Source: CANJBX01 sp035556735 (lineage in GTDB: Bacteria > Pseudomonadota > Alphaproteobacteria > Rhizobiales > Xanthobacteraceae). From it: 64,000 nucleotides of DNA. Shown piece by piece: positions 30,001 through 36,597 of the stretch. The DNA lies in NCBI GenBank assembly GCA_035556735.1, contig DATMFF010000010.1, positions 1 to 64,000 of the forward strand, written 5' to 3'. The translations under genes and the position numbers were made by a program. Each line of letters opens with the position of its first letter. Within the stretch, counting starts at the first letter, position 1. The notes under the pieces were generated by a model, which was given only the letters and a program-made list of their open reading frames with translations, was not told where the DNA came from and searched no databases.

Positions 30001-32909
30001 ACAACTTCAATCCGCGGCTGACCGACACGAGCGCCGGGGCCAACGGCGTGGTGGTCATCGACAACGCCGGGCTCATCGAGGGTGTCGGCGGCCACGGCCT
30101 CGACCTGCGGCGGCTCAATTCGACGAGCGTCACGATCTACAACCGCGTTGGCGGCGAGATGATCGCCGACGCTCCGGGCGGCTTCGACGCGCTGCGCCCC
30201 TCGTTCAACAACGCGGGCATCGACCAGGTCACGATCTACAACGACGGCCTGATCCGCGGCGGCAACGACGGCATCGACATGCGCTCCGGCGGCGGTACGA
30301 TCCACAACTCCGCCACCGGCCGCATCGAGGGCGCCAAGCACGGGGTGACCGGCGAGAAGGGGATGGTCATCACCAACGCCGCGGGCGGCGTGATGATCGG
30401 TCACAACGGCTCGGCCGTGAACATCGACAACGACAGCGACATCGCCGACACCGTGGTCGTGGTCAACCGCGGGCTGATGGAAGGCCGCTCGGCGGAGACC
30501 GAGGACAGCGACGGCGACGCCATCGACGTCGACGGAATGCTCCAGCTCGACAACTACGGATCGATCCGGGGCCTCGGCCACGAAGGCTACCACAAGGGCG
30601 AGCCCAACGTGTCGGAAGGCCTTGCGATCGGCCGCGGCATGATCCGCAACTACGCCGGCGCCGAGATCTACGGCTACGGCCGCGGCATCGAGATCGACGA
30701 CTCCAACAACGGCAGCGCGTTCGGAGCGAGCACGATCTACAACTACGGCCTGATCCAGGGCGACGGCCACGGCCCCGAGGGCGTCGACCCCGCGGACGCC
30801 GCGGGCTTCGACCTGCGCGGCAACGAGGGCATCCGCATCGTCGGCAACTACGCCGACACGCTGACCAACATGGGCACGATCATCGGCGGCGTGTCGATGG
30901 GCGGCGGCGACGACGTGGTCAACCAGGCCGGCACCATCACGGCCACCGGGGGCTCCGCGCTCGACCTCGGCGCCGGCAACGACAGGCTCAACGTGCTCAC
31001 CGGCGCCGTCATCACCGGCGACATCCTCGGCGGCGACGGTCTCGACACGGTGACGCTGCTCGGGACCGGCGCCGGCTCGCTCGGAGCCACCTCGGGCGTC
31101 GAGACCCTCGTGGTGCGCGCCGGCGCGTGGTCGGTGGCGGGCGGCGAGGCCTTCGACGCCGTCACGATCGAGAACGGCGCGACCGTCACGTCGCGGCTGG
31201 TGGTGGACGACAGCGAGCGGCTGACGATCCGCGCGGGCGGCCGCCTCCTCGTCGCGGGCGACGCCATCTACTGGCAGGGCGGCAACGTCGTGGTCGACAA
31301 CGCCGGCCTGATCGAGGCGAGCGGTCGCGTTTTCGACACCCGGGCCAACTCGACCGGCAGCTTCACCTTCAACAACCTCGCCGGCGGCGTGGTGCGCGGC
31401 GCGATCTCCCCGCGCCAGGAGGTGACGGCGGACTCGGTCTTCACCGTCAACAACGCCGGCCTGATCGAGAACAACGGACGCATCTTCGATCTCAAGGAAC
31501 TGGTGAAGGACGGCGCCCATGCCGTCATCAACAACCTCGCGGGCGGCATCATCCGCCAGAGCGGCAGCGGCGGGACCGACGTCACGCGGCTCGACGACAA
31601 CACCGTGGTCAACAACTGGGGGACCATGATGTCGGCGGTCGGGTTCGCCGGCGGCGGCGACCTGCTCGACTTCGACAGCGGGCGGGGCGGCGTGGTCCAC
31701 AACTACGCCGGGGGCCTGCTGGAAGGCGCGCGCCACGCGGTGACGGGCAAGCAGGACATCACCATCGTGAACGACGGCACCATGATCGGCCGCAACGGCT
31801 CGGCCGTGAACATGGACACCGACGGCTCCGTCGCGGAGACGGTGCACGTCACCAACCACGGCCTCATGGAGGGACGTTCGGCCGAGCTCGCCGACAGCGA
31901 CGGCGACGCCATCGACGTCGACGGCCTCCTGGTGCTGCACAACTACGGCCGCGTCGCGGGCCTCGGTGCCGAGGGCTACCACAACGGCGAGCCGAACGTG
32001 TCGGAAGCCATCGCCATCGGCGGCGGCGAGATCACCAACTACGCCGGCGGCGAGATCTACGGCTACGGCCGCGCCATCCAGGTCGACAACTCCAGCAACA
32101 GCAACGCGCTGGGCGCGACGACCATTGTCAACGCCGGGCTGATCCAGGGCGACGGCCACGGTCCCGAGGGGGTCGCGCCGGAAGACGCCGCCCGGTTCGA
32201 CCTTGACGGCAACGAAGCGGTCAACCTCGTGGGCGACTACGCCGACAGCCTGACCAACAGCGGCAGCATCGTGGGCGGCGTCTCCATGGGCGGCGGCAAC
32301 GACATGCTGGTCAACAGCGGCAGCATGACCGCGACCGGCGGCTCGGCCATCGACATGGGCGCGGGCGACGACACCGTGCTCAACCTCGCGGGCGGCGAGA
32401 TCGGCGGCTCCGTCCTGCTCGGCGAGGGGGCGGACCGCTTCGTCGGCAACGCGAGCGCCGAGGTGGTCGACGGCGGCGCGGGCGACGACACGCTGACCGG
32501 CGGCGGCGGCAACGACCAGCTCGCGGGCGGGAGCGGCGCCGACATCCTGTTCGGCGGCGAGGACGACGACCAGCTGACCGGCGGGGCGGGCGCCGACATC
32601 CTGTTCGGCGGCGCCGGCGCCGACCGCCTCGACGGCGGCGCGGACAACGACCAGATGCTGGGCGAGGGCGGGGCGGACGTGTTCGTGTTCCGCGCCGGCT
32701 ACGGCCACGACACGGTGCTCGACTTCGCCGCCGGCGACGCGGTCGAGCTCGACGCGGCGGTGTTCGCGGACTTCGCGGCCCTGCAGACGGCCGGCGCGCT
32801 CACCGACACCGGGCTCGGGGCGCAGATCGCCTACGCGGACGGCTCGACCCTGCTGCTCACTGGCGTTGCCACTACGAGCCTGAGCGCCGACGACTTCCGC
32901 TTCGTGTGA
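21060..32909 (+). CDS. Giant repetitive RTX adhesin-like protein, 3,949 aa
   Basis: Predicted surface or secreted protein exported by a type I system. There is no amino-terminal signal peptide, and the end (residues about 3805-3875) has glycine/aspartate nonapeptide RTX repeats (GGAGDDTLTGGGGND, GGAGADRLDGG) plus a 75-residue carboxy segment. The amino part holds three copies of an about 200-residue domain beginning GPGSIAFVGFNADGNDN (residues 3, 1026, 1359) and four Calx-beta-like domains (about 230-340, 356-470, 1246-1355, 1579-1695). The remainder is beta-helix passenger sequence full of NNAGTI, NNLATGVI, TNSGSMTATGGSA. Five passenger blocks each carry GLGHxGYHxGEPNVSE (residues 733, 1977, 2699, 3171, 3634; the fifth reads GLGAEGYH). 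Start ATG 21060 follows TGGAGA; a 65-codon upstream extension has no support. No ABC/HlyD/TolC exporter is in the window. Confidence 0.88.
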   Translation: MALGPGSIAFVGFNADGNDNLAFVVLQDIAAGTVITFTDNEWVGSAFNTGESTWTWTATSDLAAGAVVTMDNLAAGQTATSNLGTISYSEDTVRDIDPKSPTNYLEGETVYAYVGSASSPTFLTAISNGSFSLDEIGRIVGTGLTNGETARAIQSGDVAAYTGPRITGGDFSNFLKMINSPSNWAVEQGDGDQSANGTAPDAPFSTASFVIDPHAQKIAFSADSLVVTHEEGDSGATTYTFTVERTNGTTGAVSFSGAFARGTTLPADYVGGLPPTTFSGTIAEGESSATVTITIAGETAFEADESFSLMLRSATNGAATVYLSPVADELKATGIVVNDDTRQLIGFAADSANVFVTEGHDGTKVLTFTIERTGNGGTVGDVAFTGTFAADATDAGDFGGTLPMTFSGVIPDGQASTTVSITISGDAAAEINERFGLTLTSATNPAAQNIALGTKKAQGWILNDDGPLVVHSGETVSQAIGLSGDATLTIEQGGTVAGGFSLAGEDLDVTIDNAGLVSEAEFTYSNGNGRLTINNAQTGVIADQVKLPSFIVNDSLEVTINNAGTIAGGHKSIRSEGNFGYSQLTINNLATGVINSGADNATGIEIEGKTTINNAGVIMVPAQAGTTSAGKEGIEYHGTGNLIHNLAGGWIEGSHHAVTGDESAVIINEAGGTMIGRNGSAVNIDNDAGEEDTVTVINRGLMQGKSQHYADSDGDAVDVDGRVIVENWGTIEGLGHNGYHKGEPNVSEAIAAGAAVITNHEGGTLYGYGRAIQIDNSSNGDAFAATTIVNAGTIKGDGNLPTGVTPEEVAQFAQRIQGGEAIDIVGRNADSLTNSGQIVGGVKMGGGDDTVTNSGSMTATGGSAVDLGDGDDVFNAHAGSAVAGLLDGGDGADTLNLEGSGEGTLGPVSNIETVNVKGGDWTLGSDGFATVNFHAGAQTLRFSATATADGDIDGVIAGLGLGDAINLHGIGTATSATLGAGNVLTIDGGANGPITLQLDPAQDFTGKTFTLAADGNGGTTLTLDLGPGSIAFTGYNSDGNDALAFVALTDLPAGTVIYFTDNEWRGTAFNTGESVWSWTATQDVAAGTIVTMNSQISGALTSNLGNAEHLAAPGLGLTGAGEVVYAYVGSANAPTTFLTAFANDSLLADGATLSGTGLVEGLTAVSLDSYNPAPDIAAYDGPRLGSENFADYLSLINNPANWVQQDGGGDQSGDGITPDLPFSLAGFSDDPAVQVVNVAAGSLAVSQAEGDSGETMLTFTIERSGGTTGTVNFSGTITPRGTTRADDFGGTLPATFSGTIADGATSGTVTIHVSGDVTFEADDAFVLSLTGVASSDVSAVLGTSISATGTIANDDPAPVQIAFVGLNADGTDNVAFVAVSDIPAGTVIHFTVNAWQGDSFNTGEGVWSWTADAAVSAGTIVTMDDLNSGAATSNLGTITFSSPAGAELDHSVLEVVYAYLGTPDQPEGFLTAIATGAINQQNPLLANTGLTLGVNAIALGSLAADADVAYYNGPRTGFTDVAAYLPQIHDPANWIVQDNDQADNSADGIAPDVPLPAMPFSTDPTVQVVEFAAGSFAVSQSEGDAGASVTFTFTVERTNGTTGDLTFTALVMSDDFVGAAGPEDFGGAFPTATGTILDGQTSTTVSITVAGDALYEVDEKFRLVLQSASNPNASSVVLGNDFIAVGTIANDDAEPSVIHAGETVTRTILLSNGDDLTVEAGGVLDLKTPTASVTNHSVLIWSGTGDSVVNNYGSILGPETSQARVVRTESNTSGSFTFNNHEGGYVYGDLTFSSSIAPGTVITINNAGTIDAPYRAVEMTSSANNGQITLNNLATGVITGDRAGQDIIRGGKNVVINNAGQIVAAADADGQYGGDAIDYQNGTGGVVHNFSGGYIEGSRHAITGDRGITVINDLNGVIVGRNGSAVNIDNGSAESDRVFVTNHGTLRGQSMTYSDSDGDAIDTDGLATIENYGSIEGLGHNGYHDGEPNISEAIAIGGGTINNYAGATISGYGRAIQIDNSENGPAFAATTIYNEGTIRGDGNDPAGVSPEDAAAYAVTGDEAVNLVGNWADTITNKGAIVGGVDMGGGDDTLTNSGSMTATGGSAVDLGDGNDTLTNTGIIAGDVLMGGGDDLFVAVNGSTVTGTIDGGEGEDELRLTGAGLGALGVNTGFERLDVQGGFWTTLAPAAYDEVHVAVGASMRSGLSLTDGGALTVDVGGSVMVTTGAAVSTAGSAQVANAGLIAGLGLADAPLVVVGGGSIDNTLGGTILAQGTAISVGNGGDAVAAVAISNDGTIHSMSGEAIAIAGEHDDTLANRGIIQGSVALGGGGDTLVNRGSIVGNVALGDGDDSLTIHRGSSITGTIDAGEGYDEVRLVGDSLAGGTLGAVAGFEKLVVEEGAWSIAGSAAYSEITVQDGAAITSSVLVDGNDHLTVEAGGAIENGVQIADHTTGVVIDNAGTIRAGLGGTVIGQAGQLNTGDITIVNRESGSIHADSGQGAVYLRSADNFGSNSKFVLDNAGRIDTSDGTVIRLTNLTFDSIVIHNRQTGEIIGSTASYDVIRAAEGIHAIDDWAGNPDLVKIFNDGVIKHLPDTADAAGGDAIDFASGGGTVVNSATGLIEGSRHGITGKRAAIVENDGVIIGRSGSAVNIDNDDSEEQRVHVVNRGTMQGRSVAYENSDGDAIDVDGLLTLDNYGSIEGLGHYGYHSGEPNVSEGVAVGGGIINNYAGGTIYGYGRAIQIDDSENGEAFGATAITNAGLIKGDGHLPAGVTPEDVAQFAGRLQGGEAINIVGHFADSLTNSGTIVGGVRMGGGDDTLTNSGTMTATGGSAIDMGEGDDTLNVLVGSAIAGAILGGAGHDTVNLGGVGAGAFGAATGFEDLVVEEGTWSVAGTSAYADITVQDGATLSGPVELTGDHTLTIEQGGVLAAISPGDNAIEFSGPLTGATIDNAGTITGQFAGTFDGLEHSFTLLNRESGVIRFDNFNPRLTDTSAGANGVVVIDNAGLIEGVGGHGLDLRRLNSTSVTIYNRVGGEMIADAPGGFDALRPSFNNAGIDQVTIYNDGLIRGGNDGIDMRSGGGTIHNSATGRIEGAKHGVTGEKGMVITNAAGGVMIGHNGSAVNIDNDSDIADTVVVVNRGLMEGRSAETEDSDGDAIDVDGMLQLDNYGSIRGLGHEGYHKGEPNVSEGLAIGRGMIRNYAGAEIYGYGRGIEIDDSNNGSAFGASTIYNYGLIQGDGHGPEGVDPADAAGFDLRGNEGIRIVGNYADTLTNMGTIIGGVSMGGGDDVVNQAGTITATGGSALDLGAGNDRLNVLTGAVITGDILGGDGLDTVTLLGTGAGSLGATSGVETLVVRAGAWSVAGGEAFDAVTIENGATVTSRLVVDDSERLTIRAGGRLLVAGDAIYWQGGNVVVDNAGLIEASGRVFDTRANSTGSFTFNNLAGGVVRGAISPRQEVTADSVFTVNNAGLIENNGRIFDLKELVKDGAHAVINNLAGGIIRQSGSGGTDVTRLDDNTVVNNWGTMMSAVGFAGGGDLLDFDSGRGGVVHNYAGGLLEGARHAVTGKQDITIVNDGTMIGRNGSAVNMDTDGSVAETVHVTNHGLMEGRSAELADSDGDAIDVDGLLVLHNYGRVAGLGAEGYHNGEPNVSEAIAIGGGEITNYAGGEIYGYGRAIQVDNSSNSNALGATTIVNAGLIQGDGHGPEGVAPEDAARFDLDGNEAVNLVGDYADSLTNSGSIVGGVSMGGGNDMLVNSGSMTATGGSAIDMGAGDDTVLNLAGGEIGGSVLLGEGADRFVGNASAEVVDGGAGDDTLTGGGGNDQLAGGSGADILFGGEDDDQLTGGAGADILFGGAGADRLDGGADNDQMLGEGGADVFVFRAGYGHDTVLDFAAGDAVELDAAVFADFAALQTAGALTDTGLGAQIAYADGSTLLLTGVATTSLSADDFRFV

Positions 32910-33189
32910 GCGGGGCCGTCGCGCGCGGGCAAAGGCGACGCGGAGGCGCCCCTCGCGGGGCGCCTTTGTCTTGGGAGTCAAAAATACGAGTCGAGACAGG
33001 CGTTTGGCGCGATGGTCTCGACCGGGGTGTCAGCGCCCGCGTGCCGATGGGTCACCGGCCGCGGTTGCCGCCGGGCCGGCCGGCGCACGGCGGCAGTCGC
33101 GATCATGGAAACGTCCCCGCGCCGTTGCACTTGCACGGGGAAGTTCCTTCGCCGGTTGATGAGGCGCGGCCCCCGGCAGGGCAGCGCGG

Positions 33190-33870
33190 TCACCGCTTCT
33201 CGACGGTCCAGTCCTGCGCGCCGGAGTCGTTGCAGTCCCAGCCCTGGACGTGGTCGGCGTTGTGGGTGTCGTGGTCGAGGCACTTGCCGCCCCAGGCGCC
33301 GGAGCGCAGCCGGATCTTCGCGCCGTAGCGCACGACGCCCGACAGGTCGGGCGCGGGCGGCGGCGGCACCGGTTGCGGGATCGCCGCCACCTGCTTCTTG
33401 AGGTCCTCGAGCGCGCTCCTGAGCTCGGCGTCGGAGGCCTTGAGCTCGCCGTCGGCGCGGGTGAACGCGGCGTCGGCGGCCTTGAGCTCCGTATCGGTGC
33501 GCCCGAGCGCGGCGTCGGCGGCCTTGAGCTCCGCATCGGTCCGCCGCAGCTCGGCATCCGTGGCCTTGAGTTCCGTATCGGTGCGCCGCAGCTCGGCATC
33601 GGCTGCCTTGAGCTCGGCGTCGGAACCCTTGAGCTCGCTGACCGCGCCCTTGAGCTCGGACACCGCGGCCCGAAGCTCGGTGACGGCGCCGCGCACCTCG
33701 GCGGCGACGGTCTGATGCGAGCTGTTGAGCAGCCTGATGTTCGCGTCGAGGCACGCGAGCCGCGTGCGCGTGCCGCCCCGGCTGCAGTCCTTGAGATCGA
33801 CCGCTTGCGCCGGCAGGGCGCCAGCGAGGCTCAGCGCGGCCAGCGCGCACAACATCGTCGTCCGACTCAT
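33190..33870 (-). CDS. Exported coiled-coil protein with partial ricin-type lectin motif, 226 aa
   Basis: Signal peptide (LCALAALSLAGALPAQA) is followed by a mature part whose residues about 60-165 are built of heptads such as AELKAAD, AELRRTD and TELKATD, predicting a long coiled-coil rod. A proline hinge (PQPVPPPPAPD) leads to a short carboxy domain with GGKCLDHDTHN, VQGWDCND and AQDWTVEKR. This is the CLD...W.CN...Q.W pattern of one ricin-B (QxW) lectin repeat, where a full trefoil has three. Probably a surface or periplasmic fibre with a carbohydrate-binding-like tip; the single repeat may be degenerate. It is convergent with the adhesin gene. Confidence 0.75.
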   Translation of the reverse strand: MSRTTMLCALAALSLAGALPAQAVDLKDCSRGGTRTRLACLDANIRLLNSSHQTVAAEVRGAVTELRAAVSELKGAVSELKGSDAELKAADAELRRTDTELKATDAELRRTDAELKAADAALGRTDTELKAADAAFTRADGELKASDAELRSALEDLKKQVAAIPQPVPPPPAPDLSGVVRYGAKIRLRSGAWGGKCLDHDTHNADHVQGWDCNDSGAQDWTVEKR

Positions 33871-33989
33871 CTCATCCCCCCGTGATGCGACCATTATCGG
33901 TGCAATCGGAGGTTAGGCGCGGGTTTTGTGTTTTCAAATGACACGCTGGGGATAACGTGGGGTGGTTTGGGGTGGGGCGGCTGTGCGTG

Positions 33990-34173
33990 TTGCTCGCCCG
34001 AAGTTCCTGCACACGGCGTCCGGTCCCGAATGGACGCGTACCGGTCACGTCATGCTGCTGCTCGAGCACGTGGCAGATAAACACAGTGTGGGGGCAAGCT
34101 CCGGCGGCGGCAGCATCGCGTGCACGTGCGCTCGATCCGCGGTCAACCCGCATACCTGCGGCGCCCGGCTTGA
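33990..34173 (+). pseudogene. Decayed copy of the 185-aa exported protein's carboxy domain
   Basis: Translation gives TGHVMLLLEHVADKHSVGAS, then GGG, ARS and AVNPHTCGARL, lining up with GHVMVLLEHMGGDQW, SGGG, VRS and VVNPHTSVARL of the gene at 19954-20511. Small deletions break the frame, the tri-cysteine segment and signal peptide are gone, and no start remains. It still has its own downstream hairpin terminator, as the intact copy does. The two copies bracket the adhesin and coiled-coil genes. The gap from 33871 to 34306 holds only this remnant and its terminator. Confidence 0.72.
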
Positions 34174-34214
34174 CGTCCTGCCGCGCGGGGGCGGCCATGA
34201 GGCAGGACGAGACA

Positions 34215-34243
34215 AGCCAGCACGGACGGGTGCTGGCTTTTAT
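34215..34243 (+). terminator. Terminator after the decayed paralogue
   Basis: Stem AGCCAGCAC / GTGCTGGCT with a five-base loop, followed by TTTTATT. Confidence 0.8.
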
Positions 34244-34306
34244 TGGGGCGCGTTGCAGCCTGCCGACGCTGCCGCGAAATGTTCCCGCTGGGAATGCTGC
34301 TTAGAT

Positions 34307-34329
34307 GCAGCAAAGAACATATTGCGAAC
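34307..34329 (+). repeat. Left copy of recA-promoter repeat with LexA box
   Basis: 23 bases matching 39676-39698 with one mismatch; the last 19 (CAAAGAACATATTGCGAAC) are identical. It contains GAACATATTGCGAAC (34315-34329), an exact GAAC-N7-GAAC alphaproteobacterial LexA box, 84 bases before the proposed start of the RelA/SpoT gene. Confidence 0.85.
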
Positions 34330-34412
34330 GGGTGTTAGACTTTGCGTACCCATCGCGATATTGCTGCAGTGCTGGGCGATTCATCGCCCGCCGCAATCTC
34401 AGGCCATGGGCC

Positions 34413-35606
34413 GTGGCTGATTGCGTCACCGAAGTGGCCTTCTGTGCTGCCGTGGGCGACTACCCCAAATTCCGGTACGCCATGCGGGACGTGCGTCGCG
34501 CTGGTGAGGTGATCGCCGGTGAGATGCCGTGGACCGCCGAAGGTGAGCCGAAGATCAGGGAGGCGTTCCAGATCGCCAACAACTGGCGCGACGCGCATGC
34601 CTTTCCTATGCGCAGCGTTCGCTGGCAGTTGGTTTGGTTTATGCGCGATCAAGGTATTGCAGGCATCACTGCCGCGCGCCTGAAGCGTATGCAGTCGATT
34701 CGGCGGAAGCTTCGCCGCTTTAACCTCACCTTAAATCAGATGCAGGACTTGGGCGGCTGTCGGGCAATCCTTCCGACCAGTGCCGATGTTCGCTCGTTGA
34801 TCAGCGCAGTGCGCGAAAGATCGCGGCATCATCTGCGCAATGAGGACGACTACATCAACAATCCGAAGCCGGACGGCTATCGCAGTCACCATCTGATGTA
34901 CGCCTATCGCGGCAAGGGTGACATGGCTGTACATGATGACCGTCGCATCGAGGTGCAAATCAGAACCAGGTTGCAGCACTCTTGGGCAACCGCTGTCGAG
35001 GCGGTTGGTTTGTTCCGGCAAGAGGACTTGAAGGGTAATCAGGGTAGTCCCGAATGGCTCCGGCTTTTCTTGCTCATGTCAGCTGAATTTGCGTTTTGTG
35101 AGGGGTGTCCTGAGCCGCCGGGGGTGCCGCCGAGGGATCAGCGTGTAAGGGAGATCAAAGATATCGATAAGAAGATTCGGGCGTCAGCCATGCTGGACAA
35201 CATGAGCTTGGCGGTGCGTGGCACCGATCAATTGACCAATTATTCTGATTTGAAACCGCGCTATTACCTGATCCGCTTCAACAACGAAAAAAAGGAAGTT
35301 GAGGTTGAGCGGTACGACCTACCGCGTGGCGCGACCTTGCAATACGACAACGCCGAGGAATTGGACAACTGCACCGGCAATGAGGCGACCAACGTTGTGC
35401 TGGTCGAAGCTGACAAGATTGAGAATCTGAAGGACGCTTATCCCAACTATTTCGGTGATGTGCAGTTGTTCAAGCTGCAACTGAGCAACATCGTGAAGGG
35501 CGGGAACGTCATCGAATATTCAGTGAGGCCGCAGGAAACCGTTCGGCCACGGCCAAAAGAGAACCCAAATCTAAGCTGGCTCAAGCGGCGGATTCGCTGG
35601 ACCTAG
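34413..35606 (+). CDS. Single-domain RelA/SpoT-type nucleotide pyrophosphokinase-like protein, about 397 aa
   Basis: The RelA/SpoT synthetase signature is complete: SIRRKLRRF, QMQDLGGCRAIL, a GYRSHH substrate loop (NPKPDGYRSHHLMY) and RRIEVQIRTRLQHSWAT. There is no HD hydrolase and no TGS/ACT region, so it is a stand-alone synthetase with an about 150-residue carboxy extension (YYLIRFNN..., AYPNYFGD). Relatives make (p)ppGpp alarmones, and some act as toxins or phage-defence proteins. The start is uncertain: GTG 34413 or GTG 34452 fit the family amino end (YPKFRYAMRDVRRAGE). GC is lower than the core genome. It lies between two copies of the recA LexA-box segment, so SOS control is possible. 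Confidence 0.78.
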   Translation: MADCVTEVAFCAAVGDYPKFRYAMRDVRRAGEVIAGEMPWTAEGEPKIREAFQIANNWRDAHAFPMRSVRWQLVWFMRDQGIAGITAARLKRMQSIRRKLRRFNLTLNQMQDLGGCRAILPTSADVRSLISAVRERSRHHLRNEDDYINNPKPDGYRSHHLMYAYRGKGDMAVHDDRRIEVQIRTRLQHSWATAVEAVGLFRQEDLKGNQGSPEWLRLFLLMSAEFAFCEGCPEPPGVPPRDQRVREIKDIDKKIRASAMLDNMSLAVRGTDQLTNYSDLKPRYYLIRFNNEKKEVEVERYDLPRGATLQYDNAEELDNCTGNEATNVVLVEADKIENLKDAYPNYFGDVQLFKLQLSNIVKGGNVIEYSVRPQETVRPRPKENPNLSWLKRRIRWT

Positions 35607-35742
35607 GTGGGCTTGCGCCTACGGAACGAGCTTCTGGAATGTCACTTCGAAATCTTCGATCCTTTAGATGTGCCCGGTGGTGACCATGGTGGGCAAGACG
35701 ATCTACGTCGTTTGCCCGGTCGCCGCGTTCTAAGGAACCTCG

Positions 35743-35955
35743 ATGCGCTGGGTAGCCGTCGCGTTAGGGCGAACGATCTGGGTTGTTTGCGTGCTTGTGG
35801 GAATCGCCGGTGCGTACATCGGGATGGATGTAGCGAAGGGCCAAGGCTGGGGAGCCTATGTGATGATACCGATTTTCTCGGGCGCGGTTTGGGGGGCGGG
35901 AGCTTGCGCCTATCGACTGCTCCTCGGTCACTGGCCGGATATCCCGCCTATCTAG
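35743..35955 (+). CDS. Small two-helix membrane protein, 70 aa
   Basis: ATG 35743 follows AAGGAACCTCG. Two hydrophobic helices (IWVVCVLVGIAGAYIGMDV and VMIPIFSGAVWGAGACAYRLL) are joined by a short glycine-rich loop. It follows the RelA/SpoT gene by 136 bases on the same strand. As a small membrane protein beside an alarmone synthetase it could be a partner or antitoxin, but nothing in the sequence proves it. Confidence 0.5.
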   Translation: MRWVAVALGRTIWVVCVLVGIAGAYIGMDVAKGQGWGAYVMIPIFSGAVWGAGACAYRLLLGHWPDIPPI

Positions 35956-36014
35956 TCAAATCAGGCACCTCTGTTCTCAGAACCGGCCATTGCGGGTCAA
36001 AATGGGCCCGCTCT

Positions 36015-36023
36015 CTAGTCGCA
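36015..36023 (+). repeat. Left 9-bp target-site duplication CTAGTCGCA
   Basis: Abuts the left inverted repeat of the transposon and is identical to 39670-39678 at the other end. Confidence 0.85.
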
Positions 36024-36045
36024 GGTACTGGCCCCTTATGCCTCG

Positions 36046-36077
36046 AAAGGGACCAGCCCCGTTTTCAAAAGGGGCCA
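36046..36077 (+). repeat. Inner subterminal repeat, left
   Basis: 32 bases, ending in GTTTTCAAAAGGGGCCA, matching 39613-39644 in direct orientation with four differences. Confidence 0.75.
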
Positions 36078-36080
36078 AAG

Positions 36081-36105
36081 CAAAAGCCCCGCTTGGGGGC
36101 GGGGC
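36081..36105 (-). terminator. Terminator for the DUF1508 gene
   Basis: On the minus strand GCCCCGC / GCGGGGC stem is followed by TTTTGCTTTG; located just after the DUF1508 stop. Confidence 0.75.
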
Positions 36106-36141
36106 CTTGCACTTCTTAGGAACCTATTAACCAGACGCGCG

Positions 36142-36315
36142 TCAGCGTTCGTACACAGGCGTGTTCTGGTTGGTGCTCATCACCAAGCCGATGCCGTGCA
36201 AGGCGTCCTGTTTGTTCCAGTAAGCCTCAGCCGAGTCTGCAACCTTCTTGTGGTTGGAAGCGTAGAGCGTCCAACGCCACTGCTGAATCGCGTCCTTGTA
36301 CAAGGAGAAATACAT
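36142..36315 (-). CDS. DUF1508 (YegP-like) single-repeat protein, 57 aa
   Basis: The minus strand from ATG 36315 encodes MYFSLYKDAIQQWRWTLYAS, then NHKKVADSAEAYWNKQDALHG and ends TPVYER. This is one unit of the DUF1508 repeat (YKD..G.WRW.L.A.NG..IA.S.E.Y..K....G), of which YegP has two. It is a short cytoplasmic protein with a terminator following on the minus strand. Its start codon overlaps the start codon of the plus-strand 74-aa gene by two bases. Function of the family is not established. Confidence 0.75.
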   Translation of the reverse strand: MYFSLYKDAIQQWRWTLYASNHKKVADSAEAYWNKQDALHGIGLVMSTNQNTPVYER

Positions 36316-36538
36316 GGCTTCCCATTCCTTTCATGACGAAAAATTCGGTCGGTACTTGTTCGAGTACCGACACGACGGGGCTGAATGGGGAATTGAAATC
36401 GTGGCTAAGAACCCCGAGGACGCCAAGGAGCGTCTAAAGGCGCTGAACTGGGCGCGTTACAAAGGTGAGGTCTACGCCAATATTCCAGTTCCAGGCGGGA
36501 GCCTAATACAGCGGCTCGTCGCCCATCTCAGAGGATAG
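36314..36538 (+). CDS. Small hypothetical protein, 74 aa
   Basis: ATG 36314 follows AAGGAG six bases upstream, a strong site. It encodes MASHSFHDEKFGRYLFEYR, IEIVAKNPEDAKERLKAL and YANIPVPGG, a small alpha/beta pattern seen in other short Rhizobiales proteins without function. It runs divergently from and overlaps the start of the DUF1508 gene. A hairpin (GGTTGCGT / ACGCAACC, 36553-36575) follows its stop. Confidence 0.65.
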   Translation: MASHSFHDEKFGRYLFEYRHDGAEWGIEIVAKNPEDAKERLKALNWARYKGEVYANIPVPGGSLIQRLVAHLRG

Positions 36539-36597
36539 TTGATTCGCACCCTGGTTGCGTCTGGCTGACGCAACCTACAAATGCGATTTCCACCTCT

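Noticed and set aside
34303..34412. Upstream start (ATG 34305) for the RelA/SpoT-type protein
   Set aside because: It would place the start inside the LexA-box repeat and add about 36 cysteine/arginine-rich residues unlike the family; no ribosome site.
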